Below, in pieces: positions 11,601 to 23,379 of a stretch of 64,000 nt of DNA; within the stretch, counting starts at the first letter, position 1, and each line of letters starts with the position of its first letter. The stretch is taken from the NCBI RefSeq assembly GCF_963422355.1, contig NC_085094.1:2905619-2969618 (forward strand), written 5' to 3'. Both the position numbers and the translations under genes were made by a program. This DNA comes from Corticium candelabrum. Taxonomy: Eukaryota; Porifera; Homoscleromorpha; Homosclerophorida; Plakinidae. The notes under the pieces were generated by a model that saw only the letters and a program-made list of their open reading frames with translations, did no database searches and was not told the origin of the DNA.

Positions 11601-12852
11601 CAGAAAGCTTCTCTCTATGCACGGAGTCCACCATCCTGCTGCAGACGTTGACCGACTATACGCTCCTTGCAGTGATGGGGGTAGGGGGTTACAACAGATT
11701 GAGTCGACATATCAATCTTGTATTGTGAGGCTGAACTGTTACCTTGCTGACAGTTCTGATCCTTTCATGCAGATGATACGAGAGTGTGACTCTGGAAAAT
11801 CTTCACACTCGATCAAGCGCATGGCTTGTCGGTTTACTGCACAGCTGCGGAGGAGTCTTGCTTTGGACGACAAGTCGCAGAACTTACACAGGAGTGCATC
11901 CATCTCGGTTGAAGGTGGCTTCGAGCAAGCGCCTAAAACAGATGCGAGACATTACCGTACGTGTTGCAGTTCTCTTCGTGTGCGGTCCTGGAGCGGGAAG
12001 CCTATGCACGGACAGTATCGTCGTCTCACTGAGCAACCGCCTGTGGACATGCAAGAGACCTACGGATGGCTAAAGGCAGCGAATCTTCCTGCTGCAACTG
12101 AGGGACTGGTTGTTGCTGCTCAAGACCAAGCTCTTCGGACTCGGTACTATGAGCGCAAGATTCTACATCGTGATGTCAGTCCTACTTGCCGCATGTGCAG
12201 TGTAGGCCTGGAGACAGTCGACCACATTGTGGCAGGCTGTAGTGCTTTGGCACCGACGGACTACACTGATCGACACAATCAGGTGGCATCCATCATTCAC
12301 TGGGACGTTTGTCGCCATTTTGGGGTTCCAGTGGAGAGCAGATGGTACCGGCATCATCCTGATAGGCTTGTGGAGACGGATGACATTACTATGATGTGGG
12401 ATACCACCATCCCCACTGCCAGGAAGATCAAAGCCAATCGTCCAGACATCTGTCTCAGAAATAGGAAGACAAACACTTGTCTTCTTATTGATATCAGCTG
12501 TCCTGCTGATGGCAACATTGGCAAGAAACATGCTGAGAAGTTGGCGAAGTACAGCGACTTGCGAGTGGAGATAAGCCGCATGTGGCATTGTCGAACACTG
12601 GTGGTTCCGGTGGTCTTGGGAGCTTTGGGCACAGTGCACGCAGGTATTGCACGGTGGCTGGACATTATTCCAGGTCATCACAACCTGCAGCACTTACAGA
12701 AAACAGTGCTTCTGGGATCTACTCGGATCCTTCGTAAAGTCATGTCTTCTTTCTAGACAGCCGTGATGGTCTAAGTACTTCTGAAGCAGGGTTTGCTTCC
12801 GGTACTTGTAATAGACTTTACAAACCAGACTGATCTGGTTGAGCACGACACA
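8638..12852 (+). mobile_element. Full-length RLE-type non-LTR retrotransposon (R2/R4/Hero-like)
   Basis: About 4.2 kb, bounded by TAA-type repeats at 8586-8637 and from about 12853. It has a short 5' leader, a single long ORF and a roughly 95-base 3' UTR that ends GAGCACGACACA before the ATA run. The single ORF with a C-terminal restriction-like endonuclease places it with the R2/R4/Hero side of LINEs. Insertion into TAA repeats recalls Dong elements of the R4 clade; the clade call is inference. Related pieces lie at 12877-13528, 14328-14810, 33157-34990, 61149-61318 and 62032-62197. Confidence 0.9.
8650..12756 (+). CDS. LINE polyprotein: reverse transcriptase plus restriction-like endonuclease
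   Basis: 1368 codons from the ATG at 8650 with no internal stop. An open frame upstream from 8557 only reads through the TAA repeat as poly-isoleucine and was excluded. N-terminal part: a basic Myb-like segment (RRRKWTRQMNREVMFCYY) followed by QRLADQKRYLLTSG. Reverse transcriptase: motif A WVDYQKAYD near residue 727, motif B FQGDSLSPLLF near 792, catalytic YMDD at 839 and the KYLG motif after it. A zinc knuckle C-x2-C-x7-H-x4-C starts near 1180. The endonuclease follows with RPDICL near 1264, then LLIDISCP and a KHAEKLAKYSDL stretch. All catalytic motifs are present, so the copy could be active. It sits inside the sulfotransferase intron, antisense to that gene. Confidence 0.93.
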   Translation: MEDGRLAVSLVSELAEERVPCRETRTGLEKSTSGITGAVRKTRNSSGRRATGRTISRAASDLNLASNPADETTVMPTVPSESCVSANRNGNATRRRKWTRQMNREVMFCYYYVLLSCKFSAFRKPMHQLWCKRNPSLTDVSEQRLADQKRYLLTSGSLTESELEEIKREAAQDGKPVSGLLSVTTDVCRGVQMSALDVVSALSADSSVVTPLLDNVSPCMASVRMAPAARGGKPVLSMMQEDHEFANHLEDGSLVQSVTVLSKDCSSARDSGDILSVDDTLDSVQCSAVGESPSPCDSVSSDLMTTHPSIASRLEKMETSSSQLSPDCCQTEDDLSLDCDAAVDPVLRREFLEELQKVRQIHICERQCLPRIFVNSGTLKLIGDLNTIISSLKDEPDMSEISYLVYSAASLVSKRRGLKTTKSTNSQTPTWRRRLDMEILTLRRAISLLLEVRKGSSGIRMLHELRRLRHRLGISCSESCEVSINRLKMELKSKVERTRRLEKNRKRLRQNGLFQRDAGRFYRDLDKQTIRVTSPPSESEIEQYWGGILETEVHHNESAFWLRRQTDDETHRKDEQQWLPISDNEVTSCLKRMGNWKSPGPDKVYGFWVKCITCLHTDLTRNYNLLVQNPDSVPDWLSQGITTLIPKNDKTDQAKNYRPITCLSVFYKTLTSVIRQRIAGHLDQRNLMAPEQKGCRQGSFGAKDQLLINKLLTEDCRTRHKSLSMAWVDYQKAYDSVPHSWLLQCLQLHKISPVLCGFLSRVMKSWRTSMVLSCGNSTIKTRLMQIRRGIFQGDSLSPLLFCMALNPLSKELNRTGYGYRMTTGHGETAKRQAISHLLYMDDLKLYGRNSDQLDGLLHTVRTFSDDIQMKFGLDKCAVAHFVNGRLSGHNSGVTVGKTDTINCLEPGQVYKYLGVDESNGIQHSMMRERLRREYFRRVKVVLRTELYGRNKILAINGFALPVLTYGFGVIHWGCTDLQQLDRRTRKLLSMHGVHHPAADVDRLYAPCSDGGRGLQQIESTYQSCIVRLNCYLADSSDPFMQMIRECDSGKSSHSIKRMACRFTAQLRRSLALDDKSQNLHRSASISVEGGFEQAPKTDARHYRTCCSSLRVRSWSGKPMHGQYRRLTEQPPVDMQETYGWLKAANLPAATEGLVVAAQDQALRTRYYERKILHRDVSPTCRMCSVGLETVDHIVAGCSALAPTDYTDRHNQVASIIHWDVCRHFGVPVESRWYRHHPDRLVETDDITMMWDTTIPTARKIKANRPDICLRNRKTNTCLLIDISCPADGNIGKKHAEKLAKYSDLRVEISRMWHCRTLVVPVVLGALGTVHAGIARWLDIIPGHHNLQHLQKTVLLGSTRILRKVMSSF

Positions 12853-12871
12853 TAATAATAATAATAATAAT
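12853..12871. repeat. (ATA)n tail of the LINE
   Basis: Short ATA run between the full-length LINE and the following truncated copy; either 3' tail or target repeat. Confidence 0.85.
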
Positions 12872-12876
12872 CCAGG

Positions 12877-13528
12877 TCTGTGTAGGCCTGGAGACAGTCG
12901 ACCACATTGTGGCAGGCTGTAGTGCTTTGGCACCGACGGACTACACTGATCGACACAATCAGGTGGCATCCATCATTCACTGGGACGTTTGTCGCCATTT
13001 TGGGGTTCCAGTGGAGAGCAGATGGTACCGGCATCATCCTGATAGGCTTGTGCAGACGGATGACATTACTATGATGTGGGATACCACCATCCCCACTGCC
13101 AGGAAGATCAAAGCCAATCGTCCAGACATCTGTCTCAGAAATAGGAAGACAAACACTTGTCTTCTTATTGACATCAGCTGTCCTGCTGATGGCAACATTG
13201 GCAAGAAACATGCTGAGAAGTTGGCAAAGTACAGCGACTTGCGAGTGGAGATAAGCCGCATGTGGCATTGTCGAACACTGGTGGTTCCTGTGGTCTTGGG
13301 AGCTTTGGGCACAGTGCACGCAGGTATTGCACGGTGGCTGGACATTATTCCAGGTCATCACAACCTGCAGCACTTACAGAAAACAGTGCTTCTGGGATCT
13401 ACTCGGATCCTTCGTAAAGTCGTGTCTTCTTTCTAGACAGCCGTGATGGTCTAAGTACTTCTGAAGCAGGGTTTGCTTCCGGTACTTGTAATAGACTTTA
13501 CAAACCAGACTGATCTGGTTGAGCACGA
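12877..13528 (+). mobile_element. 5'-truncated LINE copy, last ~650 bases
   Basis: Nearly identical to 12204-12850 (only a handful of base differences seen), in the same orientation and directly behind the full-length copy. It keeps part of the zinc knuckle, the whole endonuclease domain and the stop codon. The near identity implies recent origin. It is followed by AAT repeats (13530-13550). Confidence 0.92.
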
Positions 13529-13550
13529 CAATAATAATAATAATAATAAT

Positions 13551-13942
13551 AGCGACAATGGCTACCACTCCATGGTTTGGGGGTTCAAACCCCAGTGACG
13601 ACAGTAAATTGTGAAACTTGTCTGTCTTTCTTTCTCATGTTTCTCTAGCTTTATTCATGAGACTATGACTCGTTTCAGTCGTTGGGGAGTTTCTGTGGTC
13701 TGGCGAACGGTCCGTTGACGATGACGTCCAGTGCTTTCCTGGTGGTCGTTGATATCCACTAGGCGTGCTGTATCGAGTACGCGGTCACCGTAATGCCTGC
13801 AATCTATATCGAATTGGCTAGTCATTGATCGCCGTATGGACTACACGGAAACATGTACCCCGCTGGGCTCACCTGCCGGGTTGGTGGGCGCCCAGATGGG
13901 GGTAAAGACCCCACTTGCCCATTATGGAGGGGCATAGCGACA
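13551..13942 (+). mobile_element. tRNA-derived SINE (family 1), head truncated
   Basis: Starts AGCGACAATGGCTACC, so the A-box is lost, but it keeps the B-box-like GGTTCAAACCCC. It ends GCATAGCGACAC followed by AAT repeats (13943-13959). It lies directly downstream of a LINE 3' end in the same orientation. Confidence 0.88.
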
Positions 13943-13959
13943 CAATAATAATAATAATA

Positions 13960-14317
13960 CGCCGTGGCTTAGTGGTTAGCGACAATGGCTACCACTCCAT
14001 GTGACGACAGTAAATTATGAAACTTGTCTGTCTTTCTCTCTCATGTTTCTCTAGCTTTATCCATGAGATTATGACGTTGGAGAGTTTCTGTGGTCTGGCG
14101 AACGGTCCATTAACGATGACGTTCAGTGCTTTCCTGGTGGTCATTGATATCCACTAGGCGTGCTGTCGCGACGTTCGCGGTCACCGTAATGCCTGCAGTC
14201 TATATTGAATTGGCTAGTGATTGATCGCAGTGTGGACTAAACAGAAACATGTACCCCGCTGAGCTCATCTGCCGAGTTGGTAGGCGCCCAGATGGGGGTA
14301 AAGACCCCACTTGCCCA
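13960..14317 (+). mobile_element. tRNA-derived SINE (family 1), B-box deleted
   Basis: The complete head with A-box (CGCCGTGGCTTAGTGG) starts directly at the AAT tail of the previous SINE. About 21 bases around the B-box are missing, with breakpoints that differ from the deletion in the 282-663 copy. The 3' end is cut short at the ATAATA before the next LINE piece. Confidence 0.87.
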
Positions 14318-14327
14318 TAATAAATGT

Positions 14328-14810
14328 CCCGGATATTGAAGCGATATCTCCTAACTTCTGGAAGTCTGACTGAATCATAGTTGGAGGAGAGTAAACGCGA
14401 GATGGAAAGCCCGTCTCAGGTTTGTTATCTGTTACGACTGACGTTTGTCCTGGCGTGCAGATGTCAGCGTTGGATGTGGTTTCTGCTCTATCAGCTGATA
14501 GTTCAGTTGTCACGCCTTTGCTTGACAATGTGTCACCTTGCATGGCTTCAGTCAGGATGGCGCCTGCTACACGTGGTGAGAAACCTGTCGTGTCAATGAT
14601 GCCAGAGGATCGTGAGTCTGTTAATCACTTGGAAGATGGCTCCCTTGTTCATTCAGTCACTGGTCTCTCTAAGGTCTGCTCATCTGCAAGAGATAGTGGT
14701 GATATCCTATCCGTAGATGACACTTTGGATTCAGTTCAGTGCAGTGCTGTCAGGGAATCACCATCCCCTTGTGACTCTGTGAGCTCTGACCCGAGGACTA
14801 CACATCCTAA
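14328..14810 (+). mobile_element. LINE fragment, 5' end with internal deletion
   Basis: Begins with the LINE's own 5' start (CCCGGATATTGA), then jumps to sequence equivalent to about 9089 and runs to about 9574. Several substitutions and a stop show it is older than the full-length copy. After 14810 the match ends. Confidence 0.85.
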
Positions 14811-15112
14811 AGTCCGTTCCCGACAAGGAGAATACGTGAGGGGGAAACCCGTATCTCCTGATGTGGACGTCCTAGCGAGTTGATTCCAACATTATTGGAA
14901 AGCTCACAAGGAGGAGGTTCCAGATCAGTTAATGAATACTGTGATTGGTGCTTTATTACGACACAATTAGTAACTTCCTGTATAACACGCGCTTGGCCCT
15001 GCCCTACTCTGCCATTTACACCAGGTGTCAGATAACTTCAAAGTCACCGCTATAACGTCCACTACTAATTATACTAATTACTGTCGCCACTGCATGTACC
15101 AGAGACAAACGC
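14811..15112. other. Unassigned sequence
   Basis: No recognisable feature. A short frame around 14860-14970 could be the tail of an old element, but it has a stop and no motif. Confidence 0.3.
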
Positions 15113-15304
15113 TTATTTCCTCTCCGAAGACTCGTCGACACCTCTGAGCTGGATCACTACCTGTTTCACTGCCTCTTCAGTGATACCATCATCTGCCCAG
15201 TAATGTTCTTTTACTTTCTTGACTACGTGCTCGATGCAGCTCTGCCACTTCTCAGCTGTCACATTGGCTATTCCTTCTGCAGCAAGTCTTTCAATTGCAG
15301 CCAT
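15113..15304 (-). CDS. Short ORF resembling the C-terminal tail of a DDE transposase
   Basis: 63 codons from an ATG at 15304. The pattern EKWQSCIEHVVKKVKEHYW followed by an acidic stretch and a serine- and glutamate-rich end resembles the last 60 residues of Tc1/IS630-like DDE transposases in invertebrate genomes. No catalytic part is present in the window. It could equally be an unrelated small exon. Confidence 0.3.
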   Translation of the reverse strand: MAAIERLAAEGIANVTAEKWQSCIEHVVKKVKEHYWADDGITEEAVKQVVIQLRGVDESSERK

Positions 15305-15964
15305 GGTGAAGTCTAATACTGTCTTTGTGAGTATAGTTGAGTTTAACGTACGCTAGATGACTGATGCTAGGGGTAGATAGTCCGCTGATTTGCCTTTTCT
15401 TTCCAAGAGCAGTGTAAACTCATCATTGTCCCAAGTAGAGACTTTTTACCTAATTAGCCATGTTCAAGTTCAGTCGGTCGCCCACACTATCCATCTCGCC
15501 AATGTGGGCGCCTAGCAGTCTTAATTAAGTCAAAGAAATCTTCAACAGCGCATGCTCTGCAAAATAGATGCGGGAATTTTATATCTGTAGGCATGACAGC
15601 CCGTTGGGAACCAGGCGTCAGTGTTCTTTTACTTCTTACCATCGCTACGAAGTGAATCGTAAGGTAATCTACGTGTACAAGTCTCTGCCCATGGTCTTAC
15701 GCACCTGTGAGAGCTTGCGTATACCGGGATGACACCCTAGACGCTTTCGTGAAACACTAACTCTAGAGTACTACTTTCTTTCAGACAGCTTTCTGTGACG
15801 ACTTTGGAGAAAGCTGCAGAGAGCGCGCTGTCGTAGGCGGAAGTTGCTGTATACATTCCAACACGTTCGACGAACGAGGAAGTCATTCAGATGCCAAGAA
15901 CAGAAAACACTCGCATCGGACTCATACGTCAATCGTGCAGATTCTCATGCCATTGACCATTCCA
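15305..15964. other. Unassigned sequence
   Basis: No gene or element recognised. It lies inside the sulfotransferase intron of unit 1 and has no counterpart in unit 2. Confidence 0.3.
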
Positions 15965-16170
15965 CATGCTATTTCCTCGTGCGATTCTCATGAGTTTTCT
16001 CGTGCGATTCCTCATGCGATATTCCTCATGCGATTCCTCATGCAATTCCACGTGCGATTGCTCATACGATTCCTCATGCGAGTTCTCATACGATTCCTCA
16101 TGCGATTCCTCATGCAATACTTCTCATGCGACTCCTCGTGCAATATTTCTGTTACGATTCCTCATGCGGT
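15965..16170. repeat. Degenerate 12 bp minisatellite (TCCTCATGCGAT)n
   Basis: About 17 imperfect copies of a 12-base unit with small indels. Because the unit length is divisible by three, several frames stay open and give Ser/Cys/Arg- or His/Glu-rich reading frames. These are not evidence of a gene. Confidence 0.88.
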
Positions 16171-16902
16171 CCATGCTATGTAAATGAGTGTTTGCTCATG
16201 CGAACGCATGATGATCTCATGAGATCCTCTTGAGATACTTATGCAAAAACGCACGAATATTTTACATAGGGTATTATATGACAAACGTAACAATGGGACA
16301 TACAGCCTGGAACACGTTAGATGGCGCGTAGGCAGACCCTTCCCGGCTCGTCATACTTCCGGGCGATGGTTCTAGAGATCGAAATCTATAAACGGCTATA
16401 TCTAATTATGGATCTGGGCCAGCTAATAAAATAATTAACTAAGACACAACGACTAGACATGTCATAGTTGCAGTCGCGATGCCAGATACCCACATATGTA
16501 CAGTGCACGACAAACTAAAAATATGATTTGTTAGCGCGCAATGGACAACGTATAAAATTTTTATATAAAAATAAAAAAATTTTTAGTTGACTGCATGCTA
16601 GCAGATTAAGCCCCTCTATCAAAAGTGGAAAGGTGCAACTATGAATAAGTGGAAACCACATATAATTAAATGCAAACGACATATGAATATGTACAACATA
16701 CAGTGTTAGTTATGCAAATAATGCACGCGCACGCATGATGCTAGGATAATTGAAAAGTGAATAGCCGAAGGACAGCTCTCTATCCTCTACCTATAGTCTA
16801 GAGTGCAGCCCGATTTCTACATCTCCCTTCTGTTTTAGCCCATGCACTCGTCATACATGTATGTACATGCACGTTCGAACTCGTTAGCAGACTAATGCTT
16901 AC

Positions 16903-17017
16903 CGTCATTGGTGTGATTATGAAACAGTAGCCATCCACACAGCAACAAGGCTGAATATGTGCCTAGTAAGAAGACGACAAGCAAGAATCTAGAGTTGGAG
17001 AAACAAAGAATTTCCAT
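16903..17017 (-). CDS. Sulfotransferase membrane-anchor exon, unit 1
   Basis: First coding exon of the gene ending at 7526. From the ATG at 17017 it codes 38 residues: a short cytosolic tail MEILCFSNSR, a hydrophobic signal anchor (FLLVVFLLGTYSALLLCGWL), then FHNHTND. It stops after one base of a split codon at a good donor (G|GTAAGC). The catalytic exon supplies the other two bases, giving a clean in-frame join. The intron is about 8.5 kb and carries the full-length LINE. An in-frame ATG further upstream exists but the leader it adds is poorly conserved between units. The short cytosolic tail plus one anchor is the standard topology of Golgi sulfotransferases. Confidence 0.72.
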
Positions 17018-17359
17018 TTCTGGCGTTTGTGACGCACATATAGATCTTGCAGCTAGTCGACTTAGCTCTCTAAGTCTTCGATCTGAACAATAGTCTTGTC
17101 TCACACATATCTAGCCCCTCCCTCGTTCGATCATCCGGAAGTAGAAGCTCCCTGGGTGGTGGCGGCTGGTCCAGCCATGACCGGATCACTTTCCAAAAGT
17201 AAACGCCATTAGCGTATACTTGCGGTAGTAGGTAATCCAATAAGTAATATGGTTTTTACCAGAATCTGCTGGTACCAAAAAGTACTGTATTTGAGATGAA
17301 TAGGTTGCTCGTGCACATACTGTCGGGGTCAGAAGTTTATTTTATAGCTAATAAAAAAA

Positions 17360-18500
17360 GGACAATGGTTAGTGTGCGTTAGAGCAGGGGTGCGTGGTGT
17401 GCCAAAAGAACTGATAAGTTCAGTAGTCGTAAAAGGCTATCTGGAAGATGTGCCTACTTCATTCTGATCGATACGGGCTCTGTAATGTCATTGATTCACA
17501 GAGAGTTGGCAATACCGCAGTCTATGTTTGTCAAGCCGGGTCTTAGCCTGAAAACTGTAGACGGGAGTTGTTTAAACTACACAGGAATTTGTGAACTCCC
17601 AATCGTGTTAGGAGACGGGGAAAGCAGCAGCAGTCTAGTGTGGCGGAAGTTGCTATTCCTATACTGGGTGCTGACTTCCTCTGTGCCAACGAAATAATTG
17701 TTAATATGACTGCTAATAAGTTGGTGTGGCCAAAGGGAATGATTCCGTTGTCAGTTGCCTCCCTGATGATCAAATGGTTGACGAGAATAGACAAATTCTT
17801 GTTGGTGGTCTCAACTGGAAAATGATGAAAAATGAGATCGAGAAACACAATTTGCAGAGAACGGTCCCGGCTCACAGTTAAAGTTTCAGGAAGCCTAAGC
17901 GCCAGGTCGTAGGCAGCGAAGGTCGAGTGAAAGAGATAATTTTTTACGGTCTGTCATACAGCACAACAGAATCTGACATCCGGCAGTACTTCTCACAGTA
18001 TGGAAAAGTGTTGGAGATTAGTTTGATAATTAATCCATTGACCAAGAGCATGAGAGAGTTTGGATTCGCAACTTTCGACTCGGAAGATTGTGCAGAGGAA
18101 GTCTGCAAACAACACTTTCATTCTATAAAGGGCTAAACAGTCGCGATCAAGAAGGCAGTTCCTAGACTTGGCAGAGATAATCCAAATGGAACAAGCATAA
18201 ATCCTGTTAGGTCAGCTAAGATACGTAAAGCATGTGAAGTTGTGGAGGTTGAGATTGCCGCCTCTCGAGAACGGCAAAGGAAATAACTATGGAGGAGGAA
18301 AAAAAGAGATTTTGTGGCTGGAGATTATGCATGGCTGCACAACCCAGCATTGAAACGAGGAATGGCGTCCAAATTACACCGCCCATATGAAGACCCTTAT
18401 GTTGTCGTGACAGCGGCTTCTCACGACAACTATGTGATCTGGAAGAATAGAAAAGTGGAACCAAGAGAGTTCAACGAGATCGTTTGAAAGTGTGCTATCG
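17360..18500 (+). mobile_element. Decayed Ty3/gypsy element with inserted RRM, unit 1
   Basis: Order: a retropepsin-like segment (IDTGSVMSLI, about 17466-17500, DTG active-site motif) continuing to about 17800; an RRM at 17927-18165; then an integrase C-terminal segment at about 18305-18490 (GDYAWLHNPALKRG, SKLHRPYEDPYVVV, and DRLKVCY in a shifted frame). Reverse transcriptase, RNase H and the integrase core are absent. Frames are broken by stops and shifts. No LTRs recognised. The copy in unit 2 (39725-40960) has the same order, so the structure predates the duplication. Confidence 0.72.
17927..18165 (+). pseudogene. hnRNP/Musashi-like RRM inside the gypsy relic, unit 1
   Basis: An RRM of about 70 residues: RNP2 IIFYGLSY, then SDIRQYFSQYGKVLEI, RNP1 REFGFATF and a DCAEEVCKQHFHSIKG end. 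A stop follows where the family normally has a lysine, after which VKKAVP continues in frame, as at the end of hnRNP A/DAZAP/Musashi RRMs. It lies between the protease-like and integrase-like parts of the retroelement. Confidence 0.7.
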
Positions 18501-18984
18501 AAAGTCACAGAATTTGGAAACATCGGAAGATCCTAGGAACAATCTACAAAATACTCAAGATGATCAGTTCCGAAGACGGCAACACAATGAGGAGAGAGCA
18601 GGAAGTTGAGAAAAACCAGAGATCACATGTTTTAGTTGAAGATGTATGGGAGAAAGACCAAAAGAGCACTAGCGTGCAGTGGATAACGCAGAAGACGAAG
18701 AGCCTATAGTAGGGAGATCCAGACGTGAAGTGCATCCACCGCAGGACTATGACTGTACTTAAAGAGATTGTTCAGCTTGTGTGTTGCGTTATTGACAATA
18801 AAGCTTTAGTGTTTGTAGAAGTATGATGGTTGTAAATAGGGTGGGAGGAGTGTAGTGAGGTTGTGATGATGTGTTAATTAGATTAGTCTAACGTATAATA
18901 GAGCACTCTGTTGTTACAATGAAGCAGTTAGTAGAGTAGTGTGTGTACAGGTCGCGTTGAGTGTATCAGCGTCACGTTGTCACG

Positions 18985-19340
18985 TAATTACACTTTGTTA
19001 CGTTGCCCGATCGGTTCTCTTGTGGCACGTGTAGAAGAGGGAGCTCTGAGAGCTTTGAGAACGTGAGCAGACCCCTGACAACATCAGGACTATCCAAGTC
19101 CACGAGATAATCATAGTCCATATGACACGGCTGATTAGTAAGCTTCCAGTTACCATCCAAGTTTTGATCTTTTTCTTGTTGCCACTGAATTGAGTAACAA
19201 AAATGACAAAGTGGGAAAAGTAATGTTTTTTCATGCATCCGGGTTACTCTCTTGATGGTAAAAAGAACGTTGGTATCAAACGCACTTTTACGCACTAGAT
19301 CCCATCTGATAGAGGGACGCTGGGCTGCGGACAACGTTGA
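18985..19340 (-). pseudogene. Sulfotransferase paralogue, unit 1 copy (core deleted)
   Basis: Minus-strand remains of a second sulfotransferase. The region of the conserved IDYDYLVDL block and PQENRSGNET is readable (HMDYDYLVDLDSPDVV, PQENRSGN). Compared with unit 2 about 400 bases holding both PAPS-binding sites are gone near 19245 (the join reads CTCTTGATGG). Non-functional. Confidence 0.8.
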
Positions 19341-19361
19341 CTTAATTGTCGGAATAGGATG

Positions 19362-22705
<3,344 letters not shown>

Positions 22706-23379
22706 TGACTGGCAATTCATGTGAAGAACATGTGCAAGCTACCAACAGAATGAGATGTCTATGCGTGCATGCAGTTTTGTGGATGCAGTGTTTGACTGTG
22801 TTTAGGTATACGCATTTGCTTTCTGAGTAGGTTCATTCTTTATCCCAATGACTATCTGCTTGCTTACTATTTCTAGTGAGAAGAGATACAAATGTGGTGC
22901 CTTTTTACTATGTAAATATCGACTTGCGTTTTCTGTCAACTTGTATTATACAAGTTGGCTTGCAAAGATGTGCTTAAGAAATATTGTTCACTACATCAAA
23001 TTGCACACCATATTACCTCACACTTTACAGCATGCTGTTATAGCCATAGTGGAAACTATGTTATAGTGGAAACGGCAATCTGACAATTTAACCATGCAAA
23101 AAACTCAACCTGCCATTATAAGGGCAACCCTAAAGAAATTTATCAATGTACTCCAACAAGACATAGCTGCAGAAGTCCACATATAGCAGTGTGAAAGACT
23201 GTGAGAACACAAAGAGATTATAATTAGTTCAAGTGACCCACAGTGTATGCAAGAGCTAAAAAGGATGAAAGGTGTATTCGGTTAAAAACAGCAGCTAGTG
23301 TTGCAAAGCATTTAACACAAATCAATTTCTACGTACAGACAAGTCCGTAAATAGAAATTGTCATCAAACTATAATCAAC
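22706..23379. other. Unassigned spacer before unit 2
   Basis: AT-rich, no gene seen. The junction into unit 2 is at about 23380. Confidence 0.4.

Noticed and set aside
12163..13373. Long ORFs antisense to the LINE (also 33318-33848)
   Set aside because: They recur wherever the LINE end occurs and are explained as shadows of the coding strand; they carry no motifs.
15965..16170. CRISPR-like array
   Set aside because: Units are 12 bases in direct tandem without spacers, in a eukaryotic genome.
15929..16187. Repetitive His/Glu/Ser and Ser/Cys/Asp ORFs on both strands
   Set aside because: Produced by the 12-base minisatellite, whose unit length is a multiple of three.
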